DNA of 64,000 nt from Semisulcospira habei (lineage: Eukaryota > Mollusca > Gastropoda > Semisulcospiridae): assembly GCA_036245525.1 (NCBI GenBank), contig BTPG01000004.1:50667323-50731322 (forward strand). Reading direction: 5' to 3'. The stretch's first letter is position 1, and each line of letters starts with the position of its first letter. Under the pieces are notes generated by a model that was not told the origin of the DNA, searched no databases, and was given only the letters and a program-made list of their open reading frames with translations. Of this stretch, positions 1 through 11,989 are shown one piece after another. A program made the position numbers and the translations under genes.

Positions 1-934
1 GGCGCTTGTGTTTCTGAAGAGAAGGGAGAACCACGTGCTTCGAATCTTGAACTGGGATGTTTAAAGTTTTAGCTGTAGGAGTAGAGGGAACTGCGTTTCT
101 TGAATCTTGATTTTTGGGGTAAGCGGTGCCGCTTATTTGACGGGAAGACAGACTTGAGTTCTTTTCATTTTCTTTCTCAGGGAGACGAACTGCCTTTTCT
201 GATCTTGTTGTCTCCGCTTCTACACTTCCTTGGAGGCAGATCTCTCCTTCCAAAATCCCACGGAGTATATTTCTTTGTTGAGCTCCATTTGTAGATGCGC
301 TGTTATGGGATATGAGTGTTCTACTTGTCGTCTCTTCATTTACTTGTGGACACGAATTAAACGAGACTTGCGTCGAGATCGACGTTGCATTTGGAGGGAC
401 ACTGTCACCTTTGCGTTGCTCGAATCCACAAGGAACTGAAAAAAACCCCACTAACGTTGGTTGTTCTTCAAGTCTGTGCGAAGAACATCCAGCTATCGTT
501 GGTTGTTCTTCAGTTGTTTGTGGATTGGCGCAAAGCATAGTCGTTGGTTGTTGCTTAATTATTTGCGGATTCGACAAAGGCAGAGGTTCCGACTGAACAA
601 TGTATCGAAAAGGCATATCGCTTTCTTGAAAAATACTCACTGGAAAACGGAGACCCTTTTCTGAAAGAGAACCATCCATGTTTCCCGTTTCACACATGGT
701 CTCTGGTTAAAGTGAATGGTTTCGGTTGTTGGATATATGTAAACTAAGTAAGTGTGTATATCTACACGTCTAACATTTCAAAAGTGTAGTTGTAGTCGTC
801 ATTGCGCTTTCCGATCTCCAAAACAGCGGCCTCAGATCGGTAGTATTGTGATTTCCTGTTGCTTCGTCAATGTCTGTGCCTGTATCAGAAAAAAATATGG
901 GCCGTTTTCAGTTTCCCATTTTACACATTGTGAT
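1..934. other. No recognised gene; small Cys-rich ORF inside
   Basis: I see no recognisable family here. An ATG ORF at 312-596 (+) encodes 94 residues with a hydrophobic start (MSVLLVVSSF) and three imperfect repeats of a VGCSS..C type motif between about residues 48 and 85. The same repetition is visible in the DNA at about 448-560. It could be an exon, a small secreted peptide or chance. No homolog is recognised and no splice context was established. Confidence 0.25.
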
Positions 935-1440
935 CCTTTTTGGCTCACGTGCGAAGCAAAAGTGAGTCTATGTTCTGAGCCAGTGGTCGTCCGTCCGTCG
1001 TCTGTCGTCCGTCCGCCGTCGTCAGTGGTAAGCTTTAACGTTGGCATTTTCTCGGAGACTATAGTTTTCAAACTTGGCGAAAGGATACTTTGTGGCAAGA
1101 CCTTTCCAATTTCAATAACCTCTCACAAAGGTCAAGGCCACAGGGGATCGGGAAATATATCAACAAGAAAGGCAAAGCCATTATGGCTCACGTGTATGAC
1201 CGATTTACATATGTGTGACCTTTGTGACAAGGGCTGGCTTCTGCAGCAGCAAAATCCATCTTTTCTGGAAATGTAATCATTTTGAACACATCTGTCAACC
1301 ACCCGTGACCCTTGACCTTTGTGACGAGTCGACTAAATTAGTATGCATAGAAAGGTTTTACCATCAGCTATCTTTGTGCCAAATCTGGTTGAAAAATTTG
1401 CAAAAAAAGGTTGATAATACATACAATTTTATTATAAAAA
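935..1440 (-). repeat. Dispersed repeat family R1, partial copy
   Basis: This stretch carries the hallmarks of the repeat seen in more complete form at 2.87-5.55 kb. These are a GTCCGTCC-rich core at about 985-1,020, a GGCAAAGCC...GGCTCACGTG terminus at about 1,165-1,195, and the conserved TTAGTATGCATAGAAAGG block near 1,337. It has no coding potential. The family is probably a non-autonomous element common in the host genome (inference). Confidence 0.7.
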
Positions 1441-1713
1441 AACAAGATGAGGATTTTATCTCAAAGTCTACCGTATTGTTAAAGCTCAGATGCGTTTATC
1501 TTTCAGGAACATTCAGGGTTGTTCATATTTTAAAACTGATTGTGTTGATCCTTTTCCTTCCTCTCTAAGTCAACCCCTGATCAAAACACACGTCGGCGCA
1601 CACAAAATAAAGAACACATGGCGCTTCCCGCCATGAGTACGCTTTGTGGGCTGGTGCAGCGACAAGAATCCATCTCCTTCTACTCTAACCCACCTTCTGA
1701 TCCACACACACTG

Positions 1714-1881
1714 GCACACAGAAATAATAATAATAATAATAAAGGTAATTTGTATAGCGCCTAATCACCAAGGTGCTCTAGGCGCTTTACAATCACAGTA
1801 ATGAAACAGTGAAGCAGAATACACAAACAAGCACATACAACAACAAAAAAATACATTAATTTACAAGGGCAAAAACTCACA

Positions 1882-1958
<77 letters not shown>

Positions 1959-2058
1959 TGACTGATGAGCCGGCAGACAAAATGGTCTTTACGTATATGC
2001 AACAGAGAAAAGGTGTGTTTTAAGCTTGGATTTGAAAATGGAAAGAGATGATGAGTGA
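1714..2058 (-). mobile_element. CR1/L2-like LINE, 3' end fragment
   Basis: The fragment matches the 3' end of the longer LINE at 41,966-45,539. Both have an (ATT)n tail, here read as (AAT)n at 1,722-1,741, next to the GGCGCTATACAAATTACC type 3' terminus on the minus strand. A CA microsatellite follows, then coding sequence for the last residues of the RT ORF (KSKLKTH.FSVAY, minus) near 2,000-2,058. At 1,975-2,000 it keeps the uninterrupted form of the site into which the 1,213-bp element at 42,293 inserted, so it serves as an empty-site reference. Confidence 0.8.
1884..1956. repeat. (CA)n microsatellite
   Basis: A run of CA dinucleotides within the LINE 3' end. The homologous LINE copy at 42,131-42,259 has both (CT)n and (CA)n at the same place, so the tract is an inherited part of the element. 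Confidence 0.95.
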
Positions 2059-2864
2059 CGGACACACGGCGATTCCCGCCATTCGTAAGCTCCGTGGTCT
2101 GGCGTCTGAAGAAGAATAATAGCACGAGCAGCGAAATTACGTCACTTTAAGCTTCACGTCATGGCATCATTAGTCCCACGACGCTGTCTTCATAGTGACG
2201 ACTCGATGTTATACGTCATTCATCCCAGTACTAACATCTGACTTATCAGAGAATCAACTTTGCAATTTTCTTGCTGATTTTCACGCCCAGGGCTTACAGG
2301 TCACAATCCTACCCCAGGGACAAACAGCAGGCTTATGCAAACACTGTTTATGAAAAATCATGCGGGTATTAATGAGAAGATAGTTTTTTTCGTAAAAGAA
2401 AGTTATGTTAGCTGTTTTACAAATGACTCCTAAAAAGTGGTGCAGAACGCTGTATGATTTTTGACACCTAGGGCATACAGGTCACAATGGACCTAATCGT
2501 ACCCGACAGCAGAGATGTAAATACCGTATATGAAAAATCATGCGATTATTAATGAGAAGATTGTTTTTTTTTCATAATAAAGATTTAATTGTTTTAAGAT
2601 TAACCCATACAGTTCGTGAAATTAATCTCAAAAACGTGAAAATATATTTTAAAAAAATTAATTATCACTCAAAAGGTTCTAGAGGTACAATGCCTGTACC
2701 TGTGTCTGTATCAGAAAAAAATATGGGGTTGACTTGACGAACTCATTCAATATCTCCCTTTTATCATTTCTATCTTTACACAAAAAATCTAGTAAAAGTA
2801 AGAAAAATTATGGACTCAAGTGTGGATCAACCGGTTTTTGTGAAACGACCATTTTCTCGCCAAT

Positions 2865-3716
2865 GAGCATCTTAACCTTCTTGACCTTTCAGAGGGATCA
2901 ACCAAATTAGTATGCACAGGAAGGTGTTCTCATCAGGTATCTCTGTAGCTAGTTTGGGTTTGAAGTTGTAAATAGTATTTGAGAAAGAAAAACATTTTTT
3001 GTCAAAATATGGCTATTTTGGACCTATTTCCTGAGCTCTTGTGACCTTTGACCTTTCCAAGGGATCATCCAAATTAGTATGCATAGATAGGTCTTAGCAT
3101 CAGGAATCTCTGTACCAAATTTGGGTTTAAAGTTATGAATAGTATTTGAGATAAAAACATCTTTTGTAAAATTATGGTTATTTTGGACCTATTTCCTGAG
3201 CTCTTGTGACCCTTGACCTTTTTGAGGGATCAACCAAATAAGTATGCATAGAAAGGTCTTACCATCAGGTATCTTTGTACCAAGTTTGGGTTTGAAGTTG
3301 GGAATAGTATTTGAGAAAAAATAAATTATGTCAAAATATAGATATTTTTGGCCCATTTCCCCATCCACTGTGACCTGTACTTTGTGACAGGTCCCTGAAG
3401 TCTTGCCACAAAGTATCCTTGGGCCAAGTTTGAAGATTGTGGATTGAATAGTCTACGAGAAAATGCCAACGTTAAAGTTTACCACGGACGGCGGACGGAC
3501 GACCACTGGCCTAGAACATATACTCACTTTTGCTTCGCAGGTGAGCCAAACAATAGCCATATTTTTACAAGAATATTTATTATGTCTCAATTACTATTCA
3601 CAACTCCAAACCCAAACTTGCTACAGAGATACCTGGTGGTAAGACCTATCTATGCATACTGATTTGGATGACCCCTCGGAAAGGTCAAGGGTCACAAGAG
3701 CTCAGGTAATAGGTAA
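2865..3716 (+). repeat. Dispersed repeat family R1, tandem ~165-bp units
   Basis: Consecutive copies of a unit of roughly 165 bp are present. Each contains a TGACCTTTCC/TTGAGGGATCA block, AAATTAGTATGCATAGA.AGG, TTACCATCAGGTATCT and GGGTTTGAAGTTG.GAATAG. They run head to tail to about 3,470, then a GGACGGACGGACGACCACTGG core, then continue in inverted orientation from about 3,545. The arrangement resembles a foldback element. No coding potential. Confidence 0.75.
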
Positions 3717-5546
3717 ACAAGAAAGGCAAAGCCACTATGGCTCACGTGTATGACCGATTTGCATGTGTGACCTTTGTGACAAGGGCTGGCTTCTGCAGCA
3801 GCAAAATCCATGCTTTCTGAAAATGTAAGCATTTTTCACACATATGACAACCACCCGTGACCCTTGACCTTTGTGATGAGTGGACTAAATTAGTATGCAT
3901 AGGAAGGTCTTATCATCAACTATCTTTGTACCAAATTTGGTTGAAAAATTTACAAAAATTTGGGAATACCTACAATGTTATAAAAAATCAGCATATTACA
4001 CACATTTGCCAGCCTCTTGTGAACCTTGACCTTTCCAAGGGGTCATCCAGATTAGTATGCATAGATAGGTCTTACCATCAAGTATCTCTGTACCAAATTT
4101 GGTTTGAAGTTGTGAATAGTATTTGAGAAAAATCATCTTTTGTCAAAATTCGGCCCCCACCCGGGTCAGCCCTGGGGGACTTGGGTGGGCTAACTACTTT
4201 TTAGTTCCCATGGTCACCCTGGACAGCCCCACAGGGTGGGTTTTCCCCTCTATTCTGGGGCATGTGTTTCTGTCTACCCTTGGTCCATTCACCTGTATTT
4301 TCCTTTTTAAACTCTCCCTACTGTCTGCGCTGCCTGTAGCTCTTGATATTGGATGTGTGTTGCTAAATGGTCTTAGGTTTATTTACCGTATTTGATCGGC
4401 TGGCGACATACATTCAATATTCTGTTTAGTTTTTTTTTTCACAAGCAGTGCAGGCACGTCCTGAGAAAGTCTTGTTGCTGTCGGGACGTTAAGCAATGTA
4501 CAACCAACCAACCAATCAAAAGTTGGCTATTTCGGACCTATTTCCTGAACCCTTGTGACCCTTGACGTTTCTGAGGGGTCATCCAAATTAGTATGCATAG
4601 ATAGGTCTTACCATCAGGTATCTCTGTACCAAGTTTGGGTTTGAAGTTGTGAATAGTATTTGAGAAAAAAAAACATCTTTTGTGAAAATATGGCTATTTT
4701 TCACCTATTTCCTGAGCTCTTGTGACCCTTGACCTTTCCGAGGGATCAACCAAATTAGTACGTATAGAAAGGTCTTACCATCAGGTATCATTGTATTAAA
4801 TTTGGGTTTGAAGTTGTGAATAGTATTTGAGAAAAAAGAAATTATGTCAAAAAATAGCTATTTTGGACCTATTTCCTGATCGCCTGTGACCTTGACTTTT
4901 GTGAGAGGTCTCTCAAATTGGTATGTTTAGAAAGATCTTACCACAAAGTATCCTTGGGCGAAGTTTGAAAAATGTGGCTTGAATAGACTCCGAGCAAATG
5001 CCAACGTTAAAGTTTACCACGGACGACGGACGATGGCGGACGGACGTACGACCACTGGCCCAAAACATAGGCTCACTTTTGCTTCACTTTTGTGAGCCAA
5101 AAATAGCCATATTAATTTTTGACAAGAAATGTTTTTTTCTCAATTACTATTAACAACTTCAAACCCAAACTTGCTACACAGATACCTGATGGTAAGACCT
5201 ATCTATGCATACTAATTTGGATGACCGATTTGGAAAAGGTCAAGAGTCATAAGAGGTCGACAAATGTGTATGAAATGCCAATAATTGTAGTTATTATCAA
5301 CGTACTTGCAAACTTATTAATCAAATTTGGCACAAAGGTAGCTGATGATAAGACCTTCCTATGTATCCTTATTTAGTCGACTCATCGCAAAGGTCAAGGG
5401 TCACGGGGGTTTCACAGATGTGTGAAAACTGATTAAATTTGGAGAAAACATGGCTTTTGTTAGTGCAGAAGCCATCCTTTTTACTTATTGTCAGACATGT
5501 CTGGATCGGTCATATACATGAGCCATAAGGGCTTTGCCTTTCTTGT
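3717..5546. repeat. R1 family foldback-like composite
   Basis: Both ends carry the same terminus in opposite orientation: CAAGAAAGGCAAAGCC at about 3,717 and its complement at about 5,531-5,546. Inside are direct R1 units (3,855-5,040), a GGACGGACG core near 5,030 and inverted units (5,090-5,450). A retroelement tail interrupts it at 4,151-4,518. The inverted termini suggest a mobile or foldback unit (inference). Confidence 0.6.
4151..4518 (+). mobile_element. Retroelement 3' fragment with (AACC)n tail
   Basis: This non-R1 sequence interrupts an R1 unit. It ends in GTCGGGACGTTAAGCAATG followed by CAACCAACCAACCAA, a typical 3' terminus and simple-repeat tail of mollusc SINE/LINE elements. The R1 text resumes on both sides, with a short TCAAAA-like direct repeat at the borders (about 4,143 and 4,516), consistent with target-primed insertion. 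The family is not assigned. Confidence 0.55.
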
Positions 5547-5549
5547 TTA

Positions 5550-6894
5550 TATTGTGTTTGGAAAGAAAATCGCCCGGCTGTCAATTTTGACAATTTTTTT
5601 AAGTCTACACCGTAAATAACTCGTGACAAAACATTTAGAACAACAAACTGTCATCTAGCATTTGTCGCTGCGGAGAGCTGAGAACTGTAAGCAAGTGATG
5701 TACATTTACATGAGGTCTTTGCTATAAGTGACACTGCTGCCCTCTGCGCTACCACGTCAGCTGTGACTTTCTTTCATCGTGGAGTTTCGACCTTACACAC
5801 AGCACAGAGTAAGGGACATGAATGATTTCGACACAGGACCAAGATACGTACACGGTTTGTGTTCCCGGACGGCGACTCCTACGAATAAAGTAGGCACAAA
5901 AAGTACGTAGTTCAGGCGTAGGAATTGCAGTCAAGAGACGTAACACGTTTAAGTTTCCTGATCATGTGTTTTCAACAGATTAACCGTCGTTCATATGGCG
6001 TGAACGATTACAGTTAGTAACTCGTTGACTTCTTACGAGGCGACGATCGGACCATAATAATATATATTTTAAAGGGAACAAGGCGCCAAGCCAATGTGGT
6101 GCTACCTTTGAACAGTTATGGTCCATCAGTATCTCTAAGTCCCACAACCGGCTCGTATTTGTAATAGGAATCTCAGAATTTTGGGAACTATGTCTCAAGC
6201 TTGAAAGGGAGACCAGTGTTGGAACAGATAGAAAGCATACATGATATAGAATAAACGCTTGAGAAGTAGGTGACTGCGCGTCTTTCAACACAAACTGGAT
6301 TCACACATGCTGCAATATAACATGCTTGTCCGGACTTTTAATTCTGGCTGTTTTCGTCGAAACACGCGCAGTTGTGACCTACTTCTGATTTTTGAAACAA
6401 ATTCTATCAACCCTTTCATCCTTATACACTACTGCTTGTATTATAGTTCAAGGGTGGTGCCATAATAGCTTGGCGCCTTAGGCGCCAAGCTATTATGGCA
6501 CGGGCCACCCTTTAACCAAAATGTTCCAAACAACGTCTGTTGTTTAGTCTTGTTTATTGTGTTGTAAAGACAGTGTGTGAAAACAAATTACTTTTGGATT
6601 CCAGGAGACTGTTCAATGTTGCCCAAGGACTGCCAGGTGAAGTTCTTGCAACTGTGCTATCGTTGAACCCGACCAACAACAGCTTCTGATTGGTGTATGT
6701 ATGGCATATCTGGAAGAAAAAATATTAGCCTGAGGCCAGACTCGTAGAAAAGAACCCCTTCGTTCCCCCCCCCCCCTCCACATTTTACTGAACAATTAGA
6801 ACATAACATAGATGATAAACCTATATATATAAATATATCTCCTGTGCATTACTAATATAGTACCATAGTCAGCGTTGCACATCACGTAGGCCTA
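5550..6894. other. Intergenic, no gene seen
   Basis: No ORF with recognisable content. A palindrome lies at about 6,447-6,500, with an inner CTTGGCGCC/GGCGCCAAG stem and flanking AATAGC/GCTATT. It is related to the TTAA hairpin family described below. A half-copy of such an element may lie at about 6,075-6,125. Confidence 0.5.
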
Positions 6895-7690
6895 CACAAA
6901 TATTAGAGTACCACTACGCGTAAATTTGAAGACACATCAGTGTCAGCACCATTTGTGTTTGTTATGCCTTGTCGACTGACACACCTAATGAACTTTAAAT
7001 GCAGTGTGGACACGGAGCAAAAGCACACGCGTGATCGTACTTATTTACTCTGCGTTGCCTTTAGCGTGTCAGTCTATTTTTACCTGTTCAGTCTCGTACT
7101 AAAAGCGCTGTATTTCTAGAACAGAGTAGGTCATTGTCAGGTCACTTGATATAAAGACGACATGTGCTCAACTGGATTGCCCTAGTGTCTAAATGAACCA
7201 TAACTAGACCTGTGTGCAGCGTTTCGTAACATCTGTTACAAATGTGTATCTTTGAACAGTTACGGCGGTAGTCGGCCTTTAAACCCTAAAGTCACGCAAT
7301 GTAAAATGTGAAGGAAGAGGTGTGATTCAGTAGGAAATTTCAGCACACAGAGTATGGTATTGACATTGCGGAAAGGCGTCTTCTTGCGTGGGTGTAATTG
7401 TAAACAGTAAGAAAAAATTCTGGGGCCGACATTGGCCCGCGTACTCTTCGCTCATTGGGTAGATACTGATATTCAACAACTATGCTAATTTTTCTCTCTC
7501 TATGGAACAGTCGTTCCTTTTTCTTAGTATCCATAAAATAGCGCGCCATGACGTCAAACACATCTCAGTCTGCATCACAGTGCGCAAATGCCATTTGGCC
7601 GACATCGGCCGCCGTTGGCCCGCGCACGGCTGTGCGCGGGCCAACGGCGGCCGACGTCAGCCCGATGGCCTTTGGCGCATTGGGATGTGA
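6895..7690. repeat. Segmental duplication (copy of 30.67-31.51 kb)
   Basis: Both copies share TTATGCCTTGTCGAC, CACCTAATGAA, GCAAAAGCACACG, TGATATAAAGACGAC, AAATGAACCATA.CTAGACC and TTTGAACAGTTACGGCGG in the same order. Both are followed by a GC-rich palindrome (7,583-7,683 here, 31,402-31,510 there). The copy at 30.7 kb has an extra ~90 bp near 30,745-30,835. No gene is recognised in either copy. Confidence 0.75.
7583..7683. repeat. GC-rich palindrome (family P-GC)
   Basis: A near-perfect inverted repeat centred near 7,628. The inner stem is GGCCCGCGCA/TGCGCGGGCC, extended by GGCCGCCGTT/AACGGCGGCC and by outer arms containing GGCCATCGGGC-like sequence next to GCGCA. Related copies or fragments lie at 21,497-21,560, 31,402-31,510, 32,345-32,395 and 38,070-38,140. 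Confidence 0.75.
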
Positions 7691-8033
7691 GATTTCCAAT
7701 CTGTTCCAAAAAGCTTGATTGAACTCTCAAGGGGGTATAAAATCCCCTCCCTGCCGTAGCAAAGCCGAACAACCAGACAAATGCAAGAGCCACGCCTAGA
7801 TCCTCATCAGCATTTGCGGGGATTTATCAGGACCTGTGCCTCAGTATGGTTCCATTCAGATGTATGCAATGGAACAATTATCTGCCTGAACGGTAGTCGA
7901 GTTATCGGTCGGTGTCGCATTGAATGAACCCATTTTTTTTAGATTGGGCATATACAACCCCTAGCGGTAAATCAGTAACTTGGTGTTGTTGGGGGTTGTG
8001 ATCGGCCTTGATTTCGGGAGCGGGGTGAGTTTG

Positions 8034-8036
<3 letters not shown>

Positions 8037-8088
<52 letters not shown>
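8037..8088. repeat. (GT)n microsatellite with flanking G-rich tract
   Basis: A pure GT run followed by a G-rich purine tract to about 8,160. Open frames through it on either strand are simple-sequence artefacts. Confidence 0.95.
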
Positions 8089-8089
<1 letters not shown>

Positions 8090-8394
8090 TGGGGGGGGGA
8101 GGGGTGGGTGGTGGGGTGGGGGTGGGGGCTAGGGTCGAGGCCTGGGGGGTGGGGGTGAGGAGGTTGCACAGCGCTGACAGTGGCTGGAATAGTGCATCTT
8201 TCAGATCATATGGAGGTAGCACTGCTACTATATTTTAAATTACAAGAAATGTCATGCATACCCTTTTACAAAAATATGTCCATGTGCAGACAACAAGCAA
8301 ACAAGTCGGGTACCCCCTTCCCCCTCCTTTTTTAAAAAGATATTTCAGCTACTGTTGGCTTGAATAATAACGACTTGCACAATATCAAAATGAT

Positions 8395-8462
8395 TAAATG
8401 ATTATTTGACTTGCTGCCACTGCACGTTTTCGGCAGTTTCCATAAGTCAAATAATCATTTAG
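8395..8462. repeat. Short inverted repeat
   Basis: AAATGATTATTTGACTT and AAGTCAAATAATCATTT face each other across about 34 bp. This is a small hairpin-forming unit with 17-bp perfect arms. No coding content. Confidence 0.7.
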
Positions 8463-9722
8463 ATTTTATTCCAGTCATTGAGTACTAAACTACTATGTCC
8501 ATAAATGTGTTGCCATATGTTTCCATTTCTTTTAACAAAACGAAGATCATTACTATGTGAATGCATAAATATATTTATGTATATTATTTATTCGTAATGG
8601 TTGCAGAATGTTTGGAATCATTCAAATCTATTTCAGGGATCTCAGCTCGGTTGTTTCACCTACTGTGCTAAGCTTACGTCATCTTTCACTGTGCGTAATC
8701 TTGCGACGACATTTTCTAAGTGAGGTCATGCCTTCATTTTCAGAAAAAAAACATATGCTGTCTGATTTTTGTCGTCATCTTCTGTAAGTATTTGAAATTC
8801 GAGGCTGGCGGTTGATCATGTACAACGTATACATAATAGCACTGAATTTTCTTTTTCTAAAACGCAGATAAATATACTTACCAGCGACCAAAGAGCAGCA
8901 ACGGTCCAAAACGCCTGCATCATTGTTTGAAGAGCCCTGACGCGCAGGTCTGTGACGTAAGTCAGATCACGCAAGTTTATGACGCTGCGCAATGACGCTA
9001 ATACTGACGTCGATATGACATTATTTTTGTTCGACATTTTGTTATTAATCATATTAGTAACAGTAATAGGCCTGCATCTGAAATTCTTGCTTTTCACAAC
9101 AATGAACCTTCCGTGTTTTGCCAATTTTCTACACACAATTAATTAATAAGGTCAGCCACAAGAATTGATTATTTTTTCATACAAAATTGATTATTTTGTT
9201 GTTGTTATTGTTGAAACAACGACAGTTCTGTTCAAACCCTGTGAAGATATTTTTGGTCACGGCCAAAGTTCTTTGATGACTCCACTGTTTGCACAGTTTC
9301 TGTTGTACCGGTGGCACCGTTTGAAAACAAAATTCTGCGCTGATGTGAATATCGTCTGCGTAAAGAACTCAGAAGCAATTAAGAAAATCATGTGATAATG
9401 TCTGTCTTTCAACACACGCACCGACGCCGCAAACTCTCACAGACATATGCACATAGACACGCAAACAGACACTTTAAACCGTGGAAATTTATTTTAGTTT
9501 AACATGATAACCATTTTAAATTAAGGCAGAGGAGCAGTTAGCCGTTAGTTAGCAAATTTCATGTTCTGTTATTGTTTTTACACAAACATCAGTAAAGTCA
9601 TGCGCTATATTGTATCCTGCATCCTGTGAGAGAACAAACAGATGACATATTATATGTCTCTTATTACGAGTCTACAAATATGTACTGATTTTAAATTAGC
9701 CTGATTTTTGACACTGTCCAAC
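8463..9722. other. Region downstream of GPCR copy A
   Basis: I see no other gene. A possible polyadenylation signal for GPCR copy A (AATAAA on the minus strand) lies near 9,488-9,493, about 230 bp beyond the stop codon. Confidence 0.4.
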
Positions 9723-10715
9723 TCATAAACCATAATTTCCGAAAGACGCAAACGCCACTGTTGGCTGCTGTCGTTTAGTTTTAGTAGTGCAGACAAGAAG
9801 TTTGAACGCTTTACGAAACTCGGTGCCGCTCAGGCAGTACAGGTAAAAGTTGACAGCACTGTTGGTGTACCACATGATACTAAATACTGCGCCAGACAGC
9901 AAAACATTGTCATTTTCAGGCTCAATCCCGGAAGTGCCATTTGTCTCATACAAAGAAATTGGCAGTGTCAGGATGAAAAACGTCATTGACGTCACAACAA
10001 GTGTAAGGGTGAGTGAAGAGGCTTTCCGCTGACGAGAACTGACGTGGGCCGAACTGATCATCTCCATCCTGCGGGCTGTCTGCACGGACAGGGCCACTTT
10101 CCACACCAACAACACGTTGCAGACCACAAGGATACAAAACGGTATCAGTGAGTCGAAAAGCAAGTCCATCCAGGGGAATATCCCATATTCAAGTTGGCGG
10201 TAATGCTTGTCCTGCAACTTGCACAGTCCTTGTGTTGTATTTTTCTCAGGCACAACAGTGTACGTCATAAGTTTATGACAGTTCATGACCGCTGAAACTA
10301 ACACTATGGCCACGACAACAAACGCAGTTTTGACTTTACAAATACATCTGGTCCGGTGAGGCCACACCACTGACATCATTCTCTGTGTCGTCATCGCGGC
10401 CAGGAACCAGGACGACGTCATTGCGCTTGTGAACTCAATGAATAGTCCAATCTTGCAGGCACTTTCGTGCACGTCCAAAACACCCAGAGAATACCCGAAA
10501 TACATCGATTTCTCCAAAAACACCCAGTCTAGCTGCACAAGGTCCGAGACAGCCAGGGCGATGAAATAATCAGACATGGAGACCATAGACTGCCTCACAC
10601 TCATCCTACGTAACACCACAATCGTCATCACGTTGCCAAAAGTCCCCAGGACAATGAGGACAGGTGGACACACCCGCCATAACCACAGGGTCGCTACACG
10701 TGCAGCCCACAGCAT
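9723..10715 (-). CDS. Class A (rhodopsin-type) GPCR, copy A
   Basis: The 330-residue single-exon product has seven hydrophobic segments and is probably an orphan peptide-type receptor at the plasma membrane. Class A landmarks are present: GTFGN in TM1, LAVSD in TM2, a TM3 Cys (ESACK) paired with an ECL2 Cys (QGLCK), IPFC in TM5, LTLP in TM6 and NSAVNFYLYC in TM7, then a C-terminal FRKAF helix-8 motif. The usual DRY triplet is TQR, and Pro of NPxxY is Phe. An NTT glycosylation site lies in ECL2. The 10 residues that begin copies B and C are present upstream in frame, but their start codon is CTG here, so translation presumably starts at the internal Met (MLWAAR). ECL3 and the C-tail differ from B and C. 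The ligand cannot be inferred. Confidence 0.85.
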   Translation of the reverse strand: MLWAARVATLWLWRVCPPVLIVLGTFGNVMTIVVLRRMSVRQSMVSMSDYFIALAVSDLVQLDWVFLEKSMYFGYSLGVLDVHESACKIGLFIEFTSAMTSSWFLAAMTTQRMMSVVWPHRTRCICKVKTAFVVVAIVLVSAVMNCHKLMTYTVVPEKNTTQGLCKLQDKHYRQLEYGIFPWMDLLFDSLIPFCILVVCNVLLVWKVALSVQTARRMEMISSAHVSSRQRKASSLTLTLVVTSMTFFILTLPISLYETNGTSGIEPENDNVLLSGAVFSIMWYTNSAVNFYLYCLSGTEFRKAFKLLVCTTKTKRQQPTVAFASFGNYGL

Positions 10716-11989
10716 GCTTGTCGACGCGGTCCGCTTATTCAGCTGTCTGTGGCGAGAAGCGCGTTTTCACGGTGTAAATCAGTGCACAGAAGTGAACATA
10801 TCTCTTTACTATCAAACAGCACAGGTGTTTTTGACAGTGAACAGAAGAGATCAATGGTTTTGTGCTGAAATGCTTTGTTAGAACAATCCAAATACATTTA
10901 AAATCACCTTTACACCCAGTCAGCTCAGAAAGTAGCCAAATATTGACAGAGATTTTGTTTCAGTGTGCTACAACTGACAATACATTTTCATTTTCCTCCC
11001 AGAGTTACCAACATATTACACAGTGGTGTGCTATTAAAAAAACCAAAAAAAAAAAAAACAACAACAACAAACAAACAAAAAAAAACCCCAAAAACAAACC
11101 TGCAGCAGAATGTGACCCATGTGTATCCAAAACGTACAAGGAATACCCATTGAAATAATTCACAAAGTTTCTGTTTTGAATATACGAAAAGAATGCCTTT
11201 TGACTTCATATTCATACAGTTTAGTCAGTGGAGTGTAGAGTGAAAACAACATTCAAATGTACAGTGTCACATAAAAAAGTGTGATGAGATGAAAACCTTG
11301 ACGTCTAATGATATGTCAGGAACCTGACAACTGCCACAATTAGTGTCCATTGGGTTCCAGATTTTAAAACCAGTTTTATGGGCGTACACTCAGTCGTAAC
11401 AAGGACGACCGGAAAACAGTTTCAAGGCAATGGATCATGTTTTCTGGCAATTCCATTTTGTTTACTTAAGTCAGTGGCCAATAACCGACTTAAATCCTAA
11501 AGCTAATTTGATTTCTTTTATTTACGCACTTCCAGTGTGCAGCACACCAGTCAAAATGACAATCAGTTGCCTGTAGATTGCTGCCTAATAAGTCAGTTAT
11601 CTGACAAAAAAAAAAAAAACAACCAAAAAAAAAAAAAACAACAAAAAACAAAAAACAAACAAACCCAAGTAGCTTTAATAACGTCACTCATGACCATGAT
11701 TATCACAAGACAAAGCAAAACAAAATGAAAGCGGTTTTCATATGAATAACCCGCATGTGACTTTCACTACAGGGCCTCAACGCCATATCCATGGTTCCCA
11801 ATCTGGTCACGTGACCACCACAACAAAACCAATGTTGTAAAAATGTAGGCCATAGGCGTGGCTAATGGGCAGAGTAGCCGATCTTTGTCACCATATAAAA
11901 TAATTCTTAACCATACAAAGTTGAAACATCAATGTCCCACCACTTTTCTTTTGCGCAGTGTATGCCTATGACGTGAACACGCGTTCCCG
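10716..11989. other. Intergenic, low-complexity A/C-rich tracts
   Basis: No gene is seen. A-rich tracts with CAA/CAAA repeats occur at 11,036-11,095 and 11,605-11,665. A CACGTGACC type motif at about 11,808 is unremarkable. Confidence 0.4.

Larger units (their letters stand above)
1445..2760. repeat. Segmental duplication D1 (copy of 18.66-20.54 kb)
   Basis: Several separate stretches match the later segment in the same order. They include a CAAAGTCTACCGTATTG block (about 1,463 and 18,692), GGCGATTCCCGCCATT (about 2,068 and 18,852), an AGCACGAGCAGC...CTTCACGTCATGGCA block (about 2,120 and 20,200) and CCGGTTTTTGTGAAACG near 2,830 and 20,520. This copy was interrupted by a LINE 3' end at about 1,714-2,058; the other copy is interrupted elsewhere. 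No gene is recognised inside. Confidence 0.65.

Noticed and set aside
1761..2125. Val/Cys repeat ORFs (also at 20.6, 22.0, 23.8 and 42.0 kb)
   Set aside because: Simple translations of CA/GT microsatellites.
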